From Pseudomonas helleri (GTDB lineage Bacteria > Pseudomonadota > Gammaproteobacteria > Pseudomonadales > Pseudomonadaceae), in NCBI RefSeq assembly GCF_009600315.1, contig NZ_WIWC01000002.1, positions 62,001 to 126,000 of the forward strand: a stretch of DNA of 64,000 nt. The letters are read 5' to 3'. Position 1 is the stretch's first letter, and each line of letters opens with the position of its first letter. Positions 34,067 through 42,653 of this stretch are shown here, piece by piece. The position numbers and the translations under genes were made by a program. The notes beneath the pieces are model-generated. The model did not search any database, was not told where the DNA came from, and was given only the letters and a program-made list of their open reading frames with translations.

Positions 34067-34822
34067 ATGAGTGCCCTGAATACAGCCCGCAGCACCGCCT
34101 TTATCCGGTTACGCCAGGAAGGCCGTACCGATGAGGTCGCGAGACGGCTGGTGGAAGCGATTGAACTGGGTTTGTTCGCCGAAGGGCAGCAACTGCCCAG
34201 CGAGAGTGAGCTTGCACTGCAACTGGGGGTCGCGACCGTCACCTTGCGTGAAGCCCTTGTGGTGCTGCGCCAGCGCGGTTTGATTGAAACCCGGCGCGGG
34301 CGCAACGGCGGCAGTTTTGTCTGTGCGCCGGTGGAGTTGCCCGAAGCCCTGTTGTTGCAGCGTCTCAAAGACATTAGCGGCCCGGACTTGCGTGATTTGG
34401 GCGATGAACACATGGCCATATCCGGTACCGCGGCCCGCTTGGCCGCGCAGCGCAGCTCGCCCGAGCAACATGCCCGCATCGCTCAGCATATCGACGCCTT
34501 GCACAGTGCTCAGACGCGGCAGGCACGGCACCGGGCAGATGCACGCTTTCACATTGAAGTGGCTGCCGCCGCGCAATCCTTGAGGCTGACCAACGCCGAA
34601 ATGCGCCTGCAATCAGAAGTGGGCGAGCTGCTGTGGTTGGATGCAATTGGCGGCAAGGACGTGTCGTTGGTTGAACAGGAGCACCGGGCGATCCTGCAAG
34701 CGATGGTCAATAACGACGTGGTATTGGCCGGTGCGCTGGCCGAGGCGCATGTCATGCGTGGCATCAAACGCCTGATCGGCTTGCGTCTGGAACTGCTGGC
34801 CGAAGGTGATGAAACTGCGTGA
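34067..34822 (+). CDS. GntR-family (FadR/FCD) transcriptional regulator
   Basis: A 251-residue regulator. The N-terminal winged helix (about residues 12-80) contains LVEAIELGLFAEGQQLPSESELALQLGVATVTLREALVVLRQRGLIETRRG. The C-terminal FCD domain is all helical and shows ADARFHIEVAAAAQS and EQEHRAILQAM, where Asp/His residues usually bind a metal and the acid ligand. Repression relieved by an organic acid or amine metabolite is typical of the family. GGAG is 6 nt before the ATG. It is divergent from the aldehyde dehydrogenase and likely controls that gene and the N-demethylase operon. Confidence 0.88.
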   Translation: MSALNTARSTAFIRLRQEGRTDEVARRLVEAIELGLFAEGQQLPSESELALQLGVATVTLREALVVLRQRGLIETRRGRNGGSFVCAPVELPEALLLQRLKDISGPDLRDLGDEHMAISGTAARLAAQRSSPEQHARIAQHIDALHSAQTRQARHRADARFHIEVAAAAQSLRLTNAEMRLQSEVGELLWLDAIGGKDVSLVEQEHRAILQAMVNNDVVLAGALAEAHVMRGIKRLIGLRLELLAEGDETA

Positions 34823-34919
34823 AGCTGGCGTGGTAATTGCGTGAATGTTCAGAGAGAGCTGTCAGAAACACCGCCGTAACCCATAAAAAGAAAGCCCAAA
34901 ACCTGCGTGAGGTAATGCC

Positions 34920-35669
34920 ATGTTCGCCGCGAGTGAGAATGCTCCCCTTGGTGCCTGTATTCAGCAGCTCAACAGCACACTGGAGACGATCTTCAGTCAG
35001 GTTCGCCAACTGGTGGACGAGACTCGCAGCCTCTGGGCGCGAGTCCTGGAGGAAGGTCGTCAACCCACGGCCAAAGACCTGGCCACACTGCGCCCCGGCA
35101 TAGACCGGCAACTGCTGGCCACCGGCGCATTCGGCTGTGGGGGCGGAGTGATTCTTGAACCGCGTTGTCTGGCGGATCGCGAGATGCACCTGGAATGGTG
35201 GTATTTGGCGGATGGCGGTAAAACCATGCCCTTGCGCCCGAACTTCGACCAGCGCCGCGAGAATTTTTACGACTACACCGCCATGCCCTGGTTCAGTCGC
35301 CCGCGCAGCACGGGGTCAAGTTGTGTAGAAGGCCCTTACGTCGACCTCTACGGAACCAATATGTACGTGTTGACCTTCACCATGCCGATTGTGGTCGACG
35401 GTCGATTTATCGGCGTGGCGGGGCTGGATTTATCGCTGCACAATGTCGAGCGTCTGTTGATTCGCAGTTTGATGCGACTTGAGCACGAAGCCGTATTGAT
35501 CGCCGTGGATGGCCGCGTGATCGCGTCCAACAGTCCTAACTGGATGGTCGGTGATCTGGCCACAAAACTGTTGCAGCCCCTGCCCGAACAAGGCGAGCGT
35601 CTGGCCTTGGCCGAGCCGGAAGCCGGCTGGTCGCTGGTGCGCCTGCCGGCCTTGCGAAAGGTGGCTTGA
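34920..35669 (+). CDS. Stand-alone Cache-domain protein
   Basis: A 249-residue protein with one Cache (PDC) sensor fold and no output domain. The N-terminal helix is long and amphipathic. The Cache core reads FYDYTAMPWFSRP, GPYVDLYGTNMYVLTFTMPIVVDGRFIGVAGLDLSLHNVERLL and VLIAVDGRVIASN. There is no signal peptide or transmembrane segment, so it is probably cytosolic, unusual for Cache domains, which normally sense ligands outside the membrane. It sits 97 nt behind the GntR gene and may be co-transcribed, sensing the amine or its product. GAGG precedes the ATG by 7 nt. A terminator follows the nearby REP doublet. Confidence 0.75.
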   Translation: MFAASENAPLGACIQQLNSTLETIFSQVRQLVDETRSLWARVLEEGRQPTAKDLATLRPGIDRQLLATGAFGCGGGVILEPRCLADREMHLEWWYLADGGKTMPLRPNFDQRRENFYDYTAMPWFSRPRSTGSSCVEGPYVDLYGTNMYVLTFTMPIVVDGRFIGVAGLDLSLHNVERLLIRSLMRLEHEAVLIAVDGRVIASNSPNWMVGDLATKLLQPLPEQGERLALAEPEAGWSLVRLPALRKVA

Positions 35670-35672
35670 TTC

Positions 35673-35808
35673 GCGTAGCAGTTGCCGAAGGCGACGTCCG
35701 ATTGCGCAGCGATCGTAAATTCGGAGAACGAGGGGTGTCTATTGGAACGCGCGGCCCGCGTTTACGACGACTGCGTCGTCGGACGTAGCCTTCGGCAACT
35801 GCTACGAG
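35673..35808. repeat. REP doublet (REPIN-like)
   Basis: Arms CGTAGCAGTTGCCGAAGGCG and the inverse ending GCAACTGCTACGAGG flank a variable centre. It lies between the Cache gene and a terminator and belongs to the same family as the other REP doublets here. Confidence 0.85.
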
Positions 35809-35826
35809 GTTTGTTTCCCCCCCCCA

Positions 35827-35858
35827 ATGGGCCAGACAGTGATGTCTGGCCCATTTTT
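35827..35858 (+). terminator. Intrinsic terminator
   Basis: ATGGGCCAGACA and TGTCTGGCCCAT form a 12-bp stem with a GTGA loop, followed by T residues. It ends transcription from the Cache gene before the deoxyribose locus. Confidence 0.85.
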
Positions 35859-35910
35859 GATTGTGCGCTTTGTCGTGTGCGCAATAAAAAGATTGAATAG
35901 TCACAGTAAA

Positions 35911-35926
35911 TGTTATTTAAATAACA
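35911..35926. promoter_or_regulatory. Perfect palindrome, candidate DeoR operator
   Basis: TGTTATTTAAATAACA is a perfect 16-nt palindrome in the A/T-rich region 54 nt before deoK. Related half-sites (TAACA/TGTTA) lie before deoC. A likely site for the DeoR-type repressor at 39380. Confidence 0.6.
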
Positions 35927-35979
35927 AAAATAATAGCGCCGACGATTACTGAATCGAGGCGTTCACAAGGTAATCATTC

Positions 35980-36900
35980 ATGAACAAGATCGCGGTCATT
36001 GGCAGCAACATGGTGGATTTGATCACCTATATCGACCGGATGCCTGAGCAGGGCGAAACCCTTGAAGCCCCCGGCTTTGCCATGGGCTGTGGCGGCAAGG
36101 GGGCCAATCAGGCCGTTGCCGCTGCCAAATTGGGCGCTGACGTGCTGATGCTGAGCAAAGTCGGCGACGATATGTTCGCTGACAACACCCTGGCCAATTT
36201 CAAACGCTTTGGCATTGATACCCGCTATGTCGAACGGGTGCCGGGTGTGTCCAGCGGTGTGGCACCGATTTTTGTGAAGTGCGATTCGCACAACAGCATT
36301 CTGATCATCAAAGGCGCCAACGCTCACCTCAAGCCAGCAGATATTGATGCCGCACAAAGCGATTTGCGCGACTGCAAGCTGATCGTTCTGCAACTCGAAA
36401 TCGACCTCGACACCGTTTACTACGCCATCGACTTTGCCAAGCGTAACGGCATTCAAGTGCTGCTCAATCCTGCGCCTGCGGTGGCGGGTTTGAGCCACGC
36501 ACACTTGTCGCAGCTGGATTTTTTTATCCCCAACGAAACCGAGCTGGCACTGATCACCGGCCTGCCGGTAGACGGGCCGCAATCAGCACTCATTGCTGCG
36601 CGTCAGTTGGTTGAAGAGGGCATACGTCACGTGATTGTCACCCTGGGTGCCAACGGCGCGTTGTATGTGGGCGAGGAGGGCGAGTTTCAGGTCGACGGCC
36701 TTAACGTCGCCGCGCGTGACACCACAGGTGCGGGCGATGCCTTTATTGGTTGCTTCGCCCATCACTGGAGCCAGGACGGTGACATCCGCCGCGCCATGAC
36801 CTTGGCCGTGGCGTATTCCGCGTTTTCGGTCACGGGCCTGGGCACGCAAACCTCCTACCCGGACGCGGCCCCGTTCGCGCAGTTTTTAGCCTCACTTTAA
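35980..36900 (+). CDS. deoK: Deoxyribokinase (ribokinase family)
   Basis: PfkB-family sugar kinase of 306 residues. It phosphorylates 2-deoxy-D-ribose at C5 using ATP, giving the substrate for DeoC. The N terminus is MNKIAVIGSNMVDLITYIDRMPEQGETLEAPGF, with the first signature GGKGANQAVAAAKLG. The second signature is DTTGAGDAFIGCFAHH, containing the catalytic Asp. Similar to ribokinase, but the setting (DeoP-like carrier, DeoX-like mutarotase, DeoR regulator, DeoC) supports deoxyribose. It is the first gene of deoK-deoP-deoX; deoP starts 66 nt later. Confidence 0.85.
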   Translation: MNKIAVIGSNMVDLITYIDRMPEQGETLEAPGFAMGCGGKGANQAVAAAKLGADVLMLSKVGDDMFADNTLANFKRFGIDTRYVERVPGVSSGVAPIFVKCDSHNSILIIKGANAHLKPADIDAAQSDLRDCKLIVLQLEIDLDTVYYAIDFAKRNGIQVLLNPAPAVAGLSHAHLSQLDFFIPNETELALITGLPVDGPQSALIAARQLVEEGIRHVIVTLGANGALYVGEEGEFQVDGLNVAARDTTGAGDAFIGCFAHHWSQDGDIRRAMTLAVAYSAFSVTGLGTQTSYPDAAPFAQFLASL

Positions 36901-36966
36901 GCCGCTGCGTGAAGCCCTGCACTGACAAGGGCGCACGCGGCATCCCGCAGATCACGGAGAACAATA

Positions 36967-38298
36967 ATGACAAAATCCGCGCTCCAACAAACCCCGGATG
37001 GCTTCTACCTCAACCGTACGCCGTGGTTCGCGTTCCTGCTGTTGTGCAGCATTTTTGCCATGTGGGCAGCGGCTGCGGGCATGAACGATGTGCTGATCGC
37101 GCACTTCAAAAAGGCTTTCTTGCTCAGCGATTTTGAAACCGCTTTCGTGCAGTCAGCGTTTTATCTGGGCTACTTCTTTCTGGCGATTCCGGCAGCGATG
37201 GTGGTCAAACGCTTCAGCTACAAAACCACCATTTTGATCGGGCTGCTGCTGTACATGGGCGGCTGCCTGCTGTTCTTCCCGGCGGCGGCCACGGCAAAAT
37301 ACGGCATGTTCCTGTTGGCGCTGTTTGTGATTGCCGCGGGCCTGTCGTTTCTCGAAACCGCCTGCAACACCTACTCCACACTGATGGGGCCACGGGAAAC
37401 CGGTACGCGTCGTCTGAATATTTCCCAGACCTTCCACCCGTTCGGCGCGATGGCCGGGGTGTATGTCGGCAGCTTCGTGATGTTCAAGGACACGGACGCC
37501 ACTCACGAGCAATTGACGCAAATGAGCGCCTCGGACGCGGCGGTTGAGCAGTTGCAAATGATTCAGTCCACCTTGCTGCCCTACAAGTGGATGATCGCCG
37601 TACTGTTGCTGATGTTTATCCTGATCGCCATCACCAAATTTCCGGCGTGCAAAGGCATTGTCAAAGACCGCGTGAAAACCAGCAGCCTGGGCCAAAGCCT
37701 GTCGCGGTTGTGGCGAAACCCGCGCTTCACCTTCGGTGTGCTGGCGCAGTTTTTGTACGTCGGCGCGCAGGTGGGGGTGTGGAGCTTCACTATTCGGCTG
37801 GCCATGCAAATGGGCGGCATGAACGAGCGCAGTGCCTCGTGGTTTTTGATCACCACCTTCGCTGCGTATTTCGTGGGCAAGCTGATTGCCAACTTCATGA
37901 TGCGCAAAATGCACCCGGCCAAAGTGCTTGCCATTTATGGCGTGCTGACCATCGTGCTGCTGGCCTACACCATTCTGGTGCCCAATATCACGGCGGTGTA
38001 CGCCGCAGTGGGCGTGAGTATTTTCCTGGGTCCGTGCTGGCCGACCATCTACGGCCTGAGCATTGATGGTCTGGGCGAAGACACGGGGGTTGGCGGTTCC
38101 CTGTTGGTGATGAGCATCGTCGGCGGTGGTGTGATTCCGATCTTTCAGGGCCTGTTGTCTGACGCCACCCACGGCAACATGCAGTTGGCCTACAGCGTGC
38201 CCTTGGTGTGCTTCGTGGTGATCGTTGCCTACGCGCTCAAATGCATGCGTGATGCCCGCACAGAAACGTTGCCGGTCGGCGCAGTGGTGGCCTCATGA
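36967..38298 (+). CDS. deoP: Deoxyribose permease (FucP/DeoP-type MFS)
   Basis: A 443-residue sugar:H+ symporter with about twelve membrane helices, of the L-fucose permease (FHS) branch of the MFS. Family markers are FAMWAAAAGMNDVLIAHFKKAFLLSDFETAFVQSAFYLGYF and GLSFLETACNTYSTLMGPRETGTRRLNISQTFHPFGAMAG. In enterobacteria DeoP imports deoxyribose; here it sits between deoK and the mutarotase gene, in the same order as the Salmonella deoKPX cluster. The stop overlaps the next start (ATGA). Confidence 0.88.
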   Translation: MTKSALQQTPDGFYLNRTPWFAFLLLCSIFAMWAAAAGMNDVLIAHFKKAFLLSDFETAFVQSAFYLGYFFLAIPAAMVVKRFSYKTTILIGLLLYMGGCLLFFPAAATAKYGMFLLALFVIAAGLSFLETACNTYSTLMGPRETGTRRLNISQTFHPFGAMAGVYVGSFVMFKDTDATHEQLTQMSASDAAVEQLQMIQSTLLPYKWMIAVLLLMFILIAITKFPACKGIVKDRVKTSSLGQSLSRLWRNPRFTFGVLAQFLYVGAQVGVWSFTIRLAMQMGGMNERSASWFLITTFAAYFVGKLIANFMMRKMHPAKVLAIYGVLTIVLLAYTILVPNITAVYAAVGVSIFLGPCWPTIYGLSIDGLGEDTGVGGSLLVMSIVGGGVIPIFQGLLSDATHGNMQLAYSVPLVCFVVIVAYALKCMRDARTETLPVGAVVAS

Positions 38299-39383
38299 AT
38301 TCGTCGCCGAAGAAAGTCACGTTGGCGTTGTATCCCGAGCAGTTCAGTGGCGCAGAAAAAACGCTTCTGGAATCGGCTGATTTTCGCGTACTGGCCTGGA
38401 CCTATCCTTCGGGTGTGAAAGCGTTGGCGCTGGAAAACAATCGTGGCCGTGTTGTGGTGCTGCCGTATCAGGGGCAGATGGTGTGGTCGGCAGTGTTCGA
38501 CGGTTGCAATCTGACCATGGGCAATATGTTCAGCCAGCCTCGGCCCAGCCCTACCGTGCTGGGCACGTACGGCTGTTTTATGTTTCACAGCGGCGTGCTG
38601 CGCAACGGCTGCCCGTCCCCGCAGGACGACCATCCGATCCACGGCGAAATGCCCTGCGCGCCGATGGATCGAGCCTGGCTCGAAGTGGGGGAGGATGCAA
38701 AGGGTGTGTTTCTGCGGGTGGGCGGTGAGTACGAGTACGTTCAAGGCTTTGGCGACCACTATCGCGCGTGCCCCAGCGTCACGTTGCGGGCGGGCACGGC
38801 GCTGTTCGATATCGGCATGGACGTGAGCAATCTTGCCGGCAAGCCGATGGACCTGATGTACATGGCGCACATGAATTACGCCTATGTGGAGCAGGGCCAA
38901 TTCGTCGAGCCGTTGGGGGTTGCACGTGCGCGCATGCGCAGCAGTGTGCCGGCCCATGTAAAGCCCACGCCTGCGTGGTCGGCCTATATGGCTGACTTGA
39001 CCGAAGCGCCTGAGCGCTTGTCGACGCTGGACAGCCCCAGCCTGTACGACCCGGAAATCGTGTGTTTTTTCGATGGCGTGAAGGCTGACGCCAACGGTGA
39101 TGCGCACTTTGTGCTCAAGCATCCGCACGGGGAGGCTTTTTACACGCGCTACAAGCCCGAGCAGTTTGAACACGCGGCGCGCTGGGTTCTGCATAACCCT
39201 GATCAACAGGTTGCGGCATTCGTACTGCCCGCCACCTGCGAACCGGAAGGGTATTTGGCTGAAAAGGCCAAGGGCCATGTACGCACGCTGGACGCCGGGC
39301 AGCGCGCGGTATTCAGCGTGACCACGGGCTACGTGTCGGCGGCCGAAATGCGCCGACTGGAAGCGCAGTGGGCGGAGGGTTAA
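38295..39383 (+). CDS. deoX: DUF4432/aldose-1-epimerase-like protein, DeoX-like
   Basis: A 362-residue protein of the galactose-mutarotase fold (DUF4432 type). It would speed the interconversion of sugar anomers before phosphorylation. Visible features are VVVLPYQGQMVWSAVFDGCNLTMGNMF, GCFMFHSGVLRNGCPSPQDDHPIHGEMPCAPMDRAWL (a His-rich active-site region) and YMAHMNYAYVEQG. The enterobacterial DeoX is the likely counterpart. It is tightly coupled to deoP by ATGA and overlaps the convergent deoR by 4 nt. Enzymatic role not proven here. Confidence 0.75.
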   Translation: MNSSPKKVTLALYPEQFSGAEKTLLESADFRVLAWTYPSGVKALALENNRGRVVVLPYQGQMVWSAVFDGCNLTMGNMFSQPRPSPTVLGTYGCFMFHSGVLRNGCPSPQDDHPIHGEMPCAPMDRAWLEVGEDAKGVFLRVGGEYEYVQGFGDHYRACPSVTLRAGTALFDIGMDVSNLAGKPMDLMYMAHMNYAYVEQGQFVEPLGVARARMRSSVPAHVKPTPAWSAYMADLTEAPERLSTLDSPSLYDPEIVCFFDGVKADANGDAHFVLKHPHGEAFYTRYKPEQFEHAARWVLHNPDQQVAAFVLPATCEPEGYLAEKAKGHVRTLDAGQRAVFSVTTGYVSAAEMRRLEAQWAEG

Positions 39384-40150
39384 ATCACCACCTTGGCCCC
39401 GTTTGCTTGAATCAGATCGCGGTAGGTCTTGGGCAGTTTCTTGTCCGAGACCACCACGTGAAATTGTTCCAGCGTCGCGAAGTGCGCTGTTTTGACGGCA
39501 TCGAATTTGGTGTGGTCGGCCAGCAGCATGCAGTGTTGGGCTTGGCGCAAGACCTTCTGTTTGACCTCAACTTCGTTGAAGTTAAAACAGGTCACGCCCA
39601 GGGTTTGGCTGACGCCTGCGGCTGATACGAAGGCCCAGGTCAGGCGGACGCTGTCGAGGATGCTGCTTTCATCGCGGTGTTCGAATACCTGATTTTTTCG
39701 GTGAAAAGTGCCGCCACACAACACGATGCTGCAATTGGGTTTTTGTTGAAGCTTGAGCAAGACGTTGAGCGAATTGCACACTGCCGTGAACTCCAGATCG
39801 TCGGGAATGAAGTCCACGACAAAAGGCACGGTGGTGCCGCAATCGAAGAACACGGTGTCGCCGGGCTGGATAAAGGCCGCAGCGAGCTTACCGATTCGGC
39901 GCTTTTCTTCGACGTGCCGTGTGCCTTGTTCCGCGAGCTTGTATTCCGCCGTTTCGCTGGGATCGAACGCCAGGGTGATATGACCGCCCAACAGGTGAAA
40001 TTTGTCCGGGTAGCGGCCCAGATCGCGGCGCAGCGTCATTTCCGAAACGTCCAGCAAGGCGGCCATTTCCCGTAAATGAATGGCCTTCTGATCCTGCAGC
40101 GCTTGTTGGATCAGTTTGATGCGATCTGATTTTTTACGGTCCACAGGCAT
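39380..40150 (-). CDS. deoR: DeoR-family transcriptional repressor of the deoxyribose genes
   Basis: A 256-residue regulator. The N-terminal helix-turn-helix is IHLREMAALLDVSEMTLRRDLGRYPDKFHLLGGHI. The C-terminal DeoR sensor domain has FFDCGTTVPFVVDFIPDD and LLADHTKFDA, where a phosphorylated sugar binds. It should repress deoK-deoP-deoX and deoC until deoxyribose 5-phosphate accumulates. Convergent with deoX (4-nt overlap) and divergent from deoC across a 120-nt region with inverted repeats. It is the functional equivalent of Salmonella DeoQ by context. Confidence 0.85.
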   Translation of the reverse strand: MPVDRKKSDRIKLIQQALQDQKAIHLREMAALLDVSEMTLRRDLGRYPDKFHLLGGHITLAFDPSETAEYKLAEQGTRHVEEKRRIGKLAAAFIQPGDTVFFDCGTTVPFVVDFIPDDLEFTAVCNSLNVLLKLQQKPNCSIVLCGGTFHRKNQVFEHRDESSILDSVRLTWAFVSAAGVSQTLGVTCFNFNEVEVKQKVLRQAQHCMLLADHTKFDAVKTAHFATLEQFHVVVSDKKLPKTYRDLIQANGAKVVI

Positions 40151-40180
40151 TCCGACAGTCGATTAATTGTGGTAAAAAAG

Positions 40181-40195
40181 TAACATAAATTGTTA
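40181..40195. promoter_or_regulatory. Inverted repeat between deoR and deoC, candidate operator
   Basis: TAACATAAATTGTTA has arms TAACA and TGTTA around five bases and lies in an A/T-rich stretch between the divergent deoR and deoC starts. The same pentamers form the palindrome before deoK. Confidence 0.5.
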
Positions 40196-40270
40196 AATTA
40201 GAAACATAACAGGTTTGGCTTGGGGCGTTGATGCGCTCACAGGTCATGGCTCATAAAAGGATCTGAAGCA

Positions 40271-40954
40271 ATGATCAAGATTGAACCCGCAGCACTGGCC
40301 CAGTATATCGATCACACGCTGCTGGCCGCTGATGCTTCACGCGAACAGATCGCCACATTGTGCCGGGAAGCGCAGGCGCATGGGTTTTATTCCGTGTGCG
40401 TCAATTCTGGTCAAGTGCCTTACGCGGCGCAATTGCTGGAAGGCGAGAAGGTCAAGGTGTGTGCCGTGGTGGGCTTCCCGCTGGGTGCTGGTTTAACCGC
40501 CAGCAAAGCCTTTGAGGCCGCGCAGGCGATTGCCGCTGGCGCGGGTGAAATCGATATGGTGCTCAATATCGGCGCACTCAAAGAAGGGTTGCTGGAGGTT
40601 GTGCGCGATGACATTGACGCCGTGAAACAGGCCTGTGGCACCGTGCCGCTGAAAGTCATTCTGGAAACCTGTTTGCTCGATGACGATCAGAAAACCCGCG
40701 CTTGTGAAATCTGCCGCGAGTTGAACGTGGCTTTTGTCAAAACCTCCACAGGTTTCAGCCGCAGCGGGGCAACGGTTGAAGACGTGGCGCTGATGCGTCG
40801 GGTGGTGGGAGCTGAAATCGGCGTCAAGGCTTCGGGCGGCGTACGCGACTACGCAACAGCAGTGGCGATGATTGAAGCGGGGGCTACGCGGTTGGGCACC
40901 AGTTCGGGCATTGCCATTGTGACGGGCGCTCAGGCCACAGGTTCGGGCTACTGA
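40271..40954 (+). CDS. deoC: Deoxyribose-phosphate aldolase
   Basis: Cytosolic class I aldolase of 227 residues. It cleaves 2-deoxy-D-ribose 5-phosphate to glyceraldehyde 3-phosphate and acetaldehyde. The Schiff-base Lys is in [14 protein letters not shown], the proton-relay Lys in [13 protein letters not shown], and the phosphate-binding end is [29 protein letters not shown] opens the barrel. Closes the pathway begun by deoK. Transcribed divergently from deoR; own promoter region has the inverted repeats noted above. Confidence 0.95.
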   Translation: MIKIEPAALAQYIDHTLLAADASREQIATLCREAQAHGFYSVCVNSGQVPYAAQLLEGEKVKVCAVVGFPLGAGLTASKAFEAAQAIAAGAGEIDMVLNIGALKEGLLEVVRDDIDAVKQACGTVPLKVILETCLLDDDQKTRACEICRELNVAFVKTSTGFSRSGATVEDVALMRRVVGAEIGVKASGGVRDYATAVAMIEAGATRLGTSSGIAIVTGAQATGSGY

Positions 40955-41136
40955 GGGCGAGCTGATCTTTCTGGCGGGGGCGTTTAAAGGCAGCTTGATT
41001 TGTGGGCTGACGATCCGGCAGCTATCGTAACGGCCTAAAGCGTTCGTGGAATTTTTACCGTTGGTCGTGTTCCAACGCTCCACAGAAGTCTAACGCCCAT
41101 GTTTTTGCCCCCAGAAAGATTGACAGGAGCTCCACC

Positions 41137-41853
41137 ATGTTCAACTCGCGTCGTTTGATTATTGCGGCCAGTGCAATGGCCTTGCTGGCTGGCTGCGCTT
41201 CCCCCAACCCGTATGAAAATCAGGGTCAAGGGTCCACTGGCCTGAGCAAAACGGCTACCTACGGTGGTTTGGGCGCGTTGGCCGGTGCTGTTGCCGGTGC
41301 GGCCATCGACCACAATAACCGTGGCAAGGGTGCATTGATTGGTGCTGCGGTGGCAGGTCTTGGGGCTGCCGGTTATGGCTACTACGCAGACAAACAAGAA
41401 GCTGCACTGCGTGCCAGCATGGCCAATACCGGGGTTCAGGTTGAGCGTCAGGGCGACAACATCACCCTGGTGATGCCGGGCAATATTACTTTCGCCACCA
41501 ACTCGGCGAATATTGCGCCCAGCTTTTATCAGCCGCTGAACACCTTGGCGAACTCGTTGAAGCAGTTGAACAATCAACAGCAGATTCAGGTGGTGGGTTA
41601 CACCGACAACACCGGTTCGTATGCCTATAACATGCAGCTTTCCCAGCAGCGCGCGCAGAGCGTAGCGACCTACCTGACGTCTCAGGGCGTGAGCGGCCAG
41701 TACCTGACGGTCAAAGGCATGGGGCCTGCTGACCCGATTGCCAGCAACGCCACGCCTGATGGCCGTGCCATGAACCGCCGCGTGCAAATCACCCTGGCGC
41801 CGATTCCGGGCATGAACTACCAGCAGCCAGGAACGGTTCAGCAGTATCCGTAA
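41137..41853 (+). CDS. OmpA-family lipoprotein (YiaD-like)
   Basis: A 238-residue outer-membrane lipoprotein. The lipobox LLAGC ends the signal peptide (Cys near residue 20). A glycine-zipper region (GGLGALAGAVAGAAIDHNNRGKGALIGAAVAGLGAAGYGYY) may insert in the membrane. The C-terminal OmpA domain shows ITFATNSANIAPSFYQPLNTLAN, VVGYTDNTGS and LSQQRAQSVATYLTSQGV plus NRRVQITL, which bind peptidoglycan. AGGAG precedes the ATG. A REP doublet and terminator follow. Confidence 0.92.
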   Translation: MFNSRRLIIAASAMALLAGCASPNPYENQGQGSTGLSKTATYGGLGALAGAVAGAAIDHNNRGKGALIGAAVAGLGAAGYGYYADKQEAALRASMANTGVQVERQGDNITLVMPGNITFATNSANIAPSFYQPLNTLANSLKQLNNQQQIQVVGYTDNTGSYAYNMQLSQQRAQSVATYLTSQGVSGQYLTVKGMGPADPIASNATPDGRAMNRRVQITLAPIPGMNYQQPGTVQQYP

Positions 41854-41866
41854 CCTATAGGCACCT

Positions 41867-42004
41867 CTCGTAGCAGCTGCCGAAGGCTGCGTCCGGTTGC
41901 GAAGCAATCGTAAAGCCTGAGGTTGCGGTCAAGCAGATAAACCGCGTTGTTACAGGTTGCGACGGCTTCGCCGCCGGACGCAGCCTGCGGCAGCTGCTAC
42001 GAGA
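41867..42004. repeat. REP doublet (REPIN-like)
   Basis: Left arm CTCGTAGCAGCTGCCGAAGG and right arm CCTGCGGCAGCTGCTACGAG are inverted. Inner cores CTGCGTCCGGTTGCG and CGGCTTCGCCGCCGGACGCAG pair as well. Located between the OmpA-like gene and its terminator. Confidence 0.88.
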
Positions 42005-42013
42005 CGCCCCAAT

Positions 42014-42052
42014 AAAAAGCCCCGCGATCCTTGCAGATGGCGGGGCTTTTTA
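42014..42052. terminator. Bidirectional intrinsic terminator
   Basis: AAAAGCCCCGC pairs with GCGGGGCTTTT; A- and T-runs flank both sides. It serves the OmpA-like gene and the convergent yhcB. Confidence 0.85.
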
Positions 42053-42073
42053 GTGAGCGTTTAACCCGAAGAA

Positions 42074-42508
42074 TTACTTCTTCAAGCCGTAGTGCTCATC
42101 CAGCATGCCGGGGCTGTTTGCGCTTTTCGGCGCATAGTCCAATGGCGGCTCGGTGCTGTGCGGCGGGGTGATGCGCTCGCGATGCGGTTGTGCCACGTCC
42201 GGACTCAGAGCGGCCAGCAGGCGTTGGCGAGTCAGCTCGTCCAGGGCCAGACGGTTGGCACCCTCGGCGAGATGTTCTTGCACGTCCTGATGGCTCTGAT
42301 TGAGCTTTTTCATCAAATTGGCGGTGCTGTTGAAGTGAGTTACCACTTCACTTTGATAACTGTCAAAACGTTCCTGGATGTCGTCTAGCTGACGCTGCGT
42401 GCGGTTAGGCGCGGCATTGGGCAGCAGACGAGCGACCAGAAAACCAATGGCGACACCGGCAACCAAGGCTAGAGTCGGCAACAACCAAATTAAGAGCGAG
42501 TGTTCCAC
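42074..42508 (-). CDS. DUF1043/YhcB (ZapG)-family cell-envelope protein
   Basis: A 144-residue inner-membrane protein with one N-terminal membrane helix (LLIWLLPTLALVAGVAIGFLVARLL) and a long coiled coil (RTQRQLDDIQERFDSYQSEVVTHFNSTANLMKKLNQSHQDVQEHLAEGANRL). This is the YhcB layout; in E. coli YhcB (also ZapG) helps coordinate cell-wall growth and division. The C-terminal 45 residues are Pro-rich and probably disordered. It stands alone between a terminator and a divergent hydrolase. Confidence 0.88.
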   Translation of the reverse strand: MEHSLLIWLLPTLALVAGVAIGFLVARLLPNAAPNRTQRQLDDIQERFDSYQSEVVTHFNSTANLMKKLNQSHQDVQEHLAEGANRLALDELTRQRLLAALSPDVAQPHRERITPPHSTEPPLDYAPKSANSPGMLDEHYGLKK

Positions 42509-42653
42509 GAGTCCTTCCTCTATAAACGGCTTTGCTTTACGTTAACGGCTCGGACCTGCGCTGTATACCGCGATCCACTCGCAAATATCTCAGACAGAAT
42601 CTATCAGCTAGACGAGTCGACCCACTTTGAGGTCACGGAGTTCCTTTTTGCTT

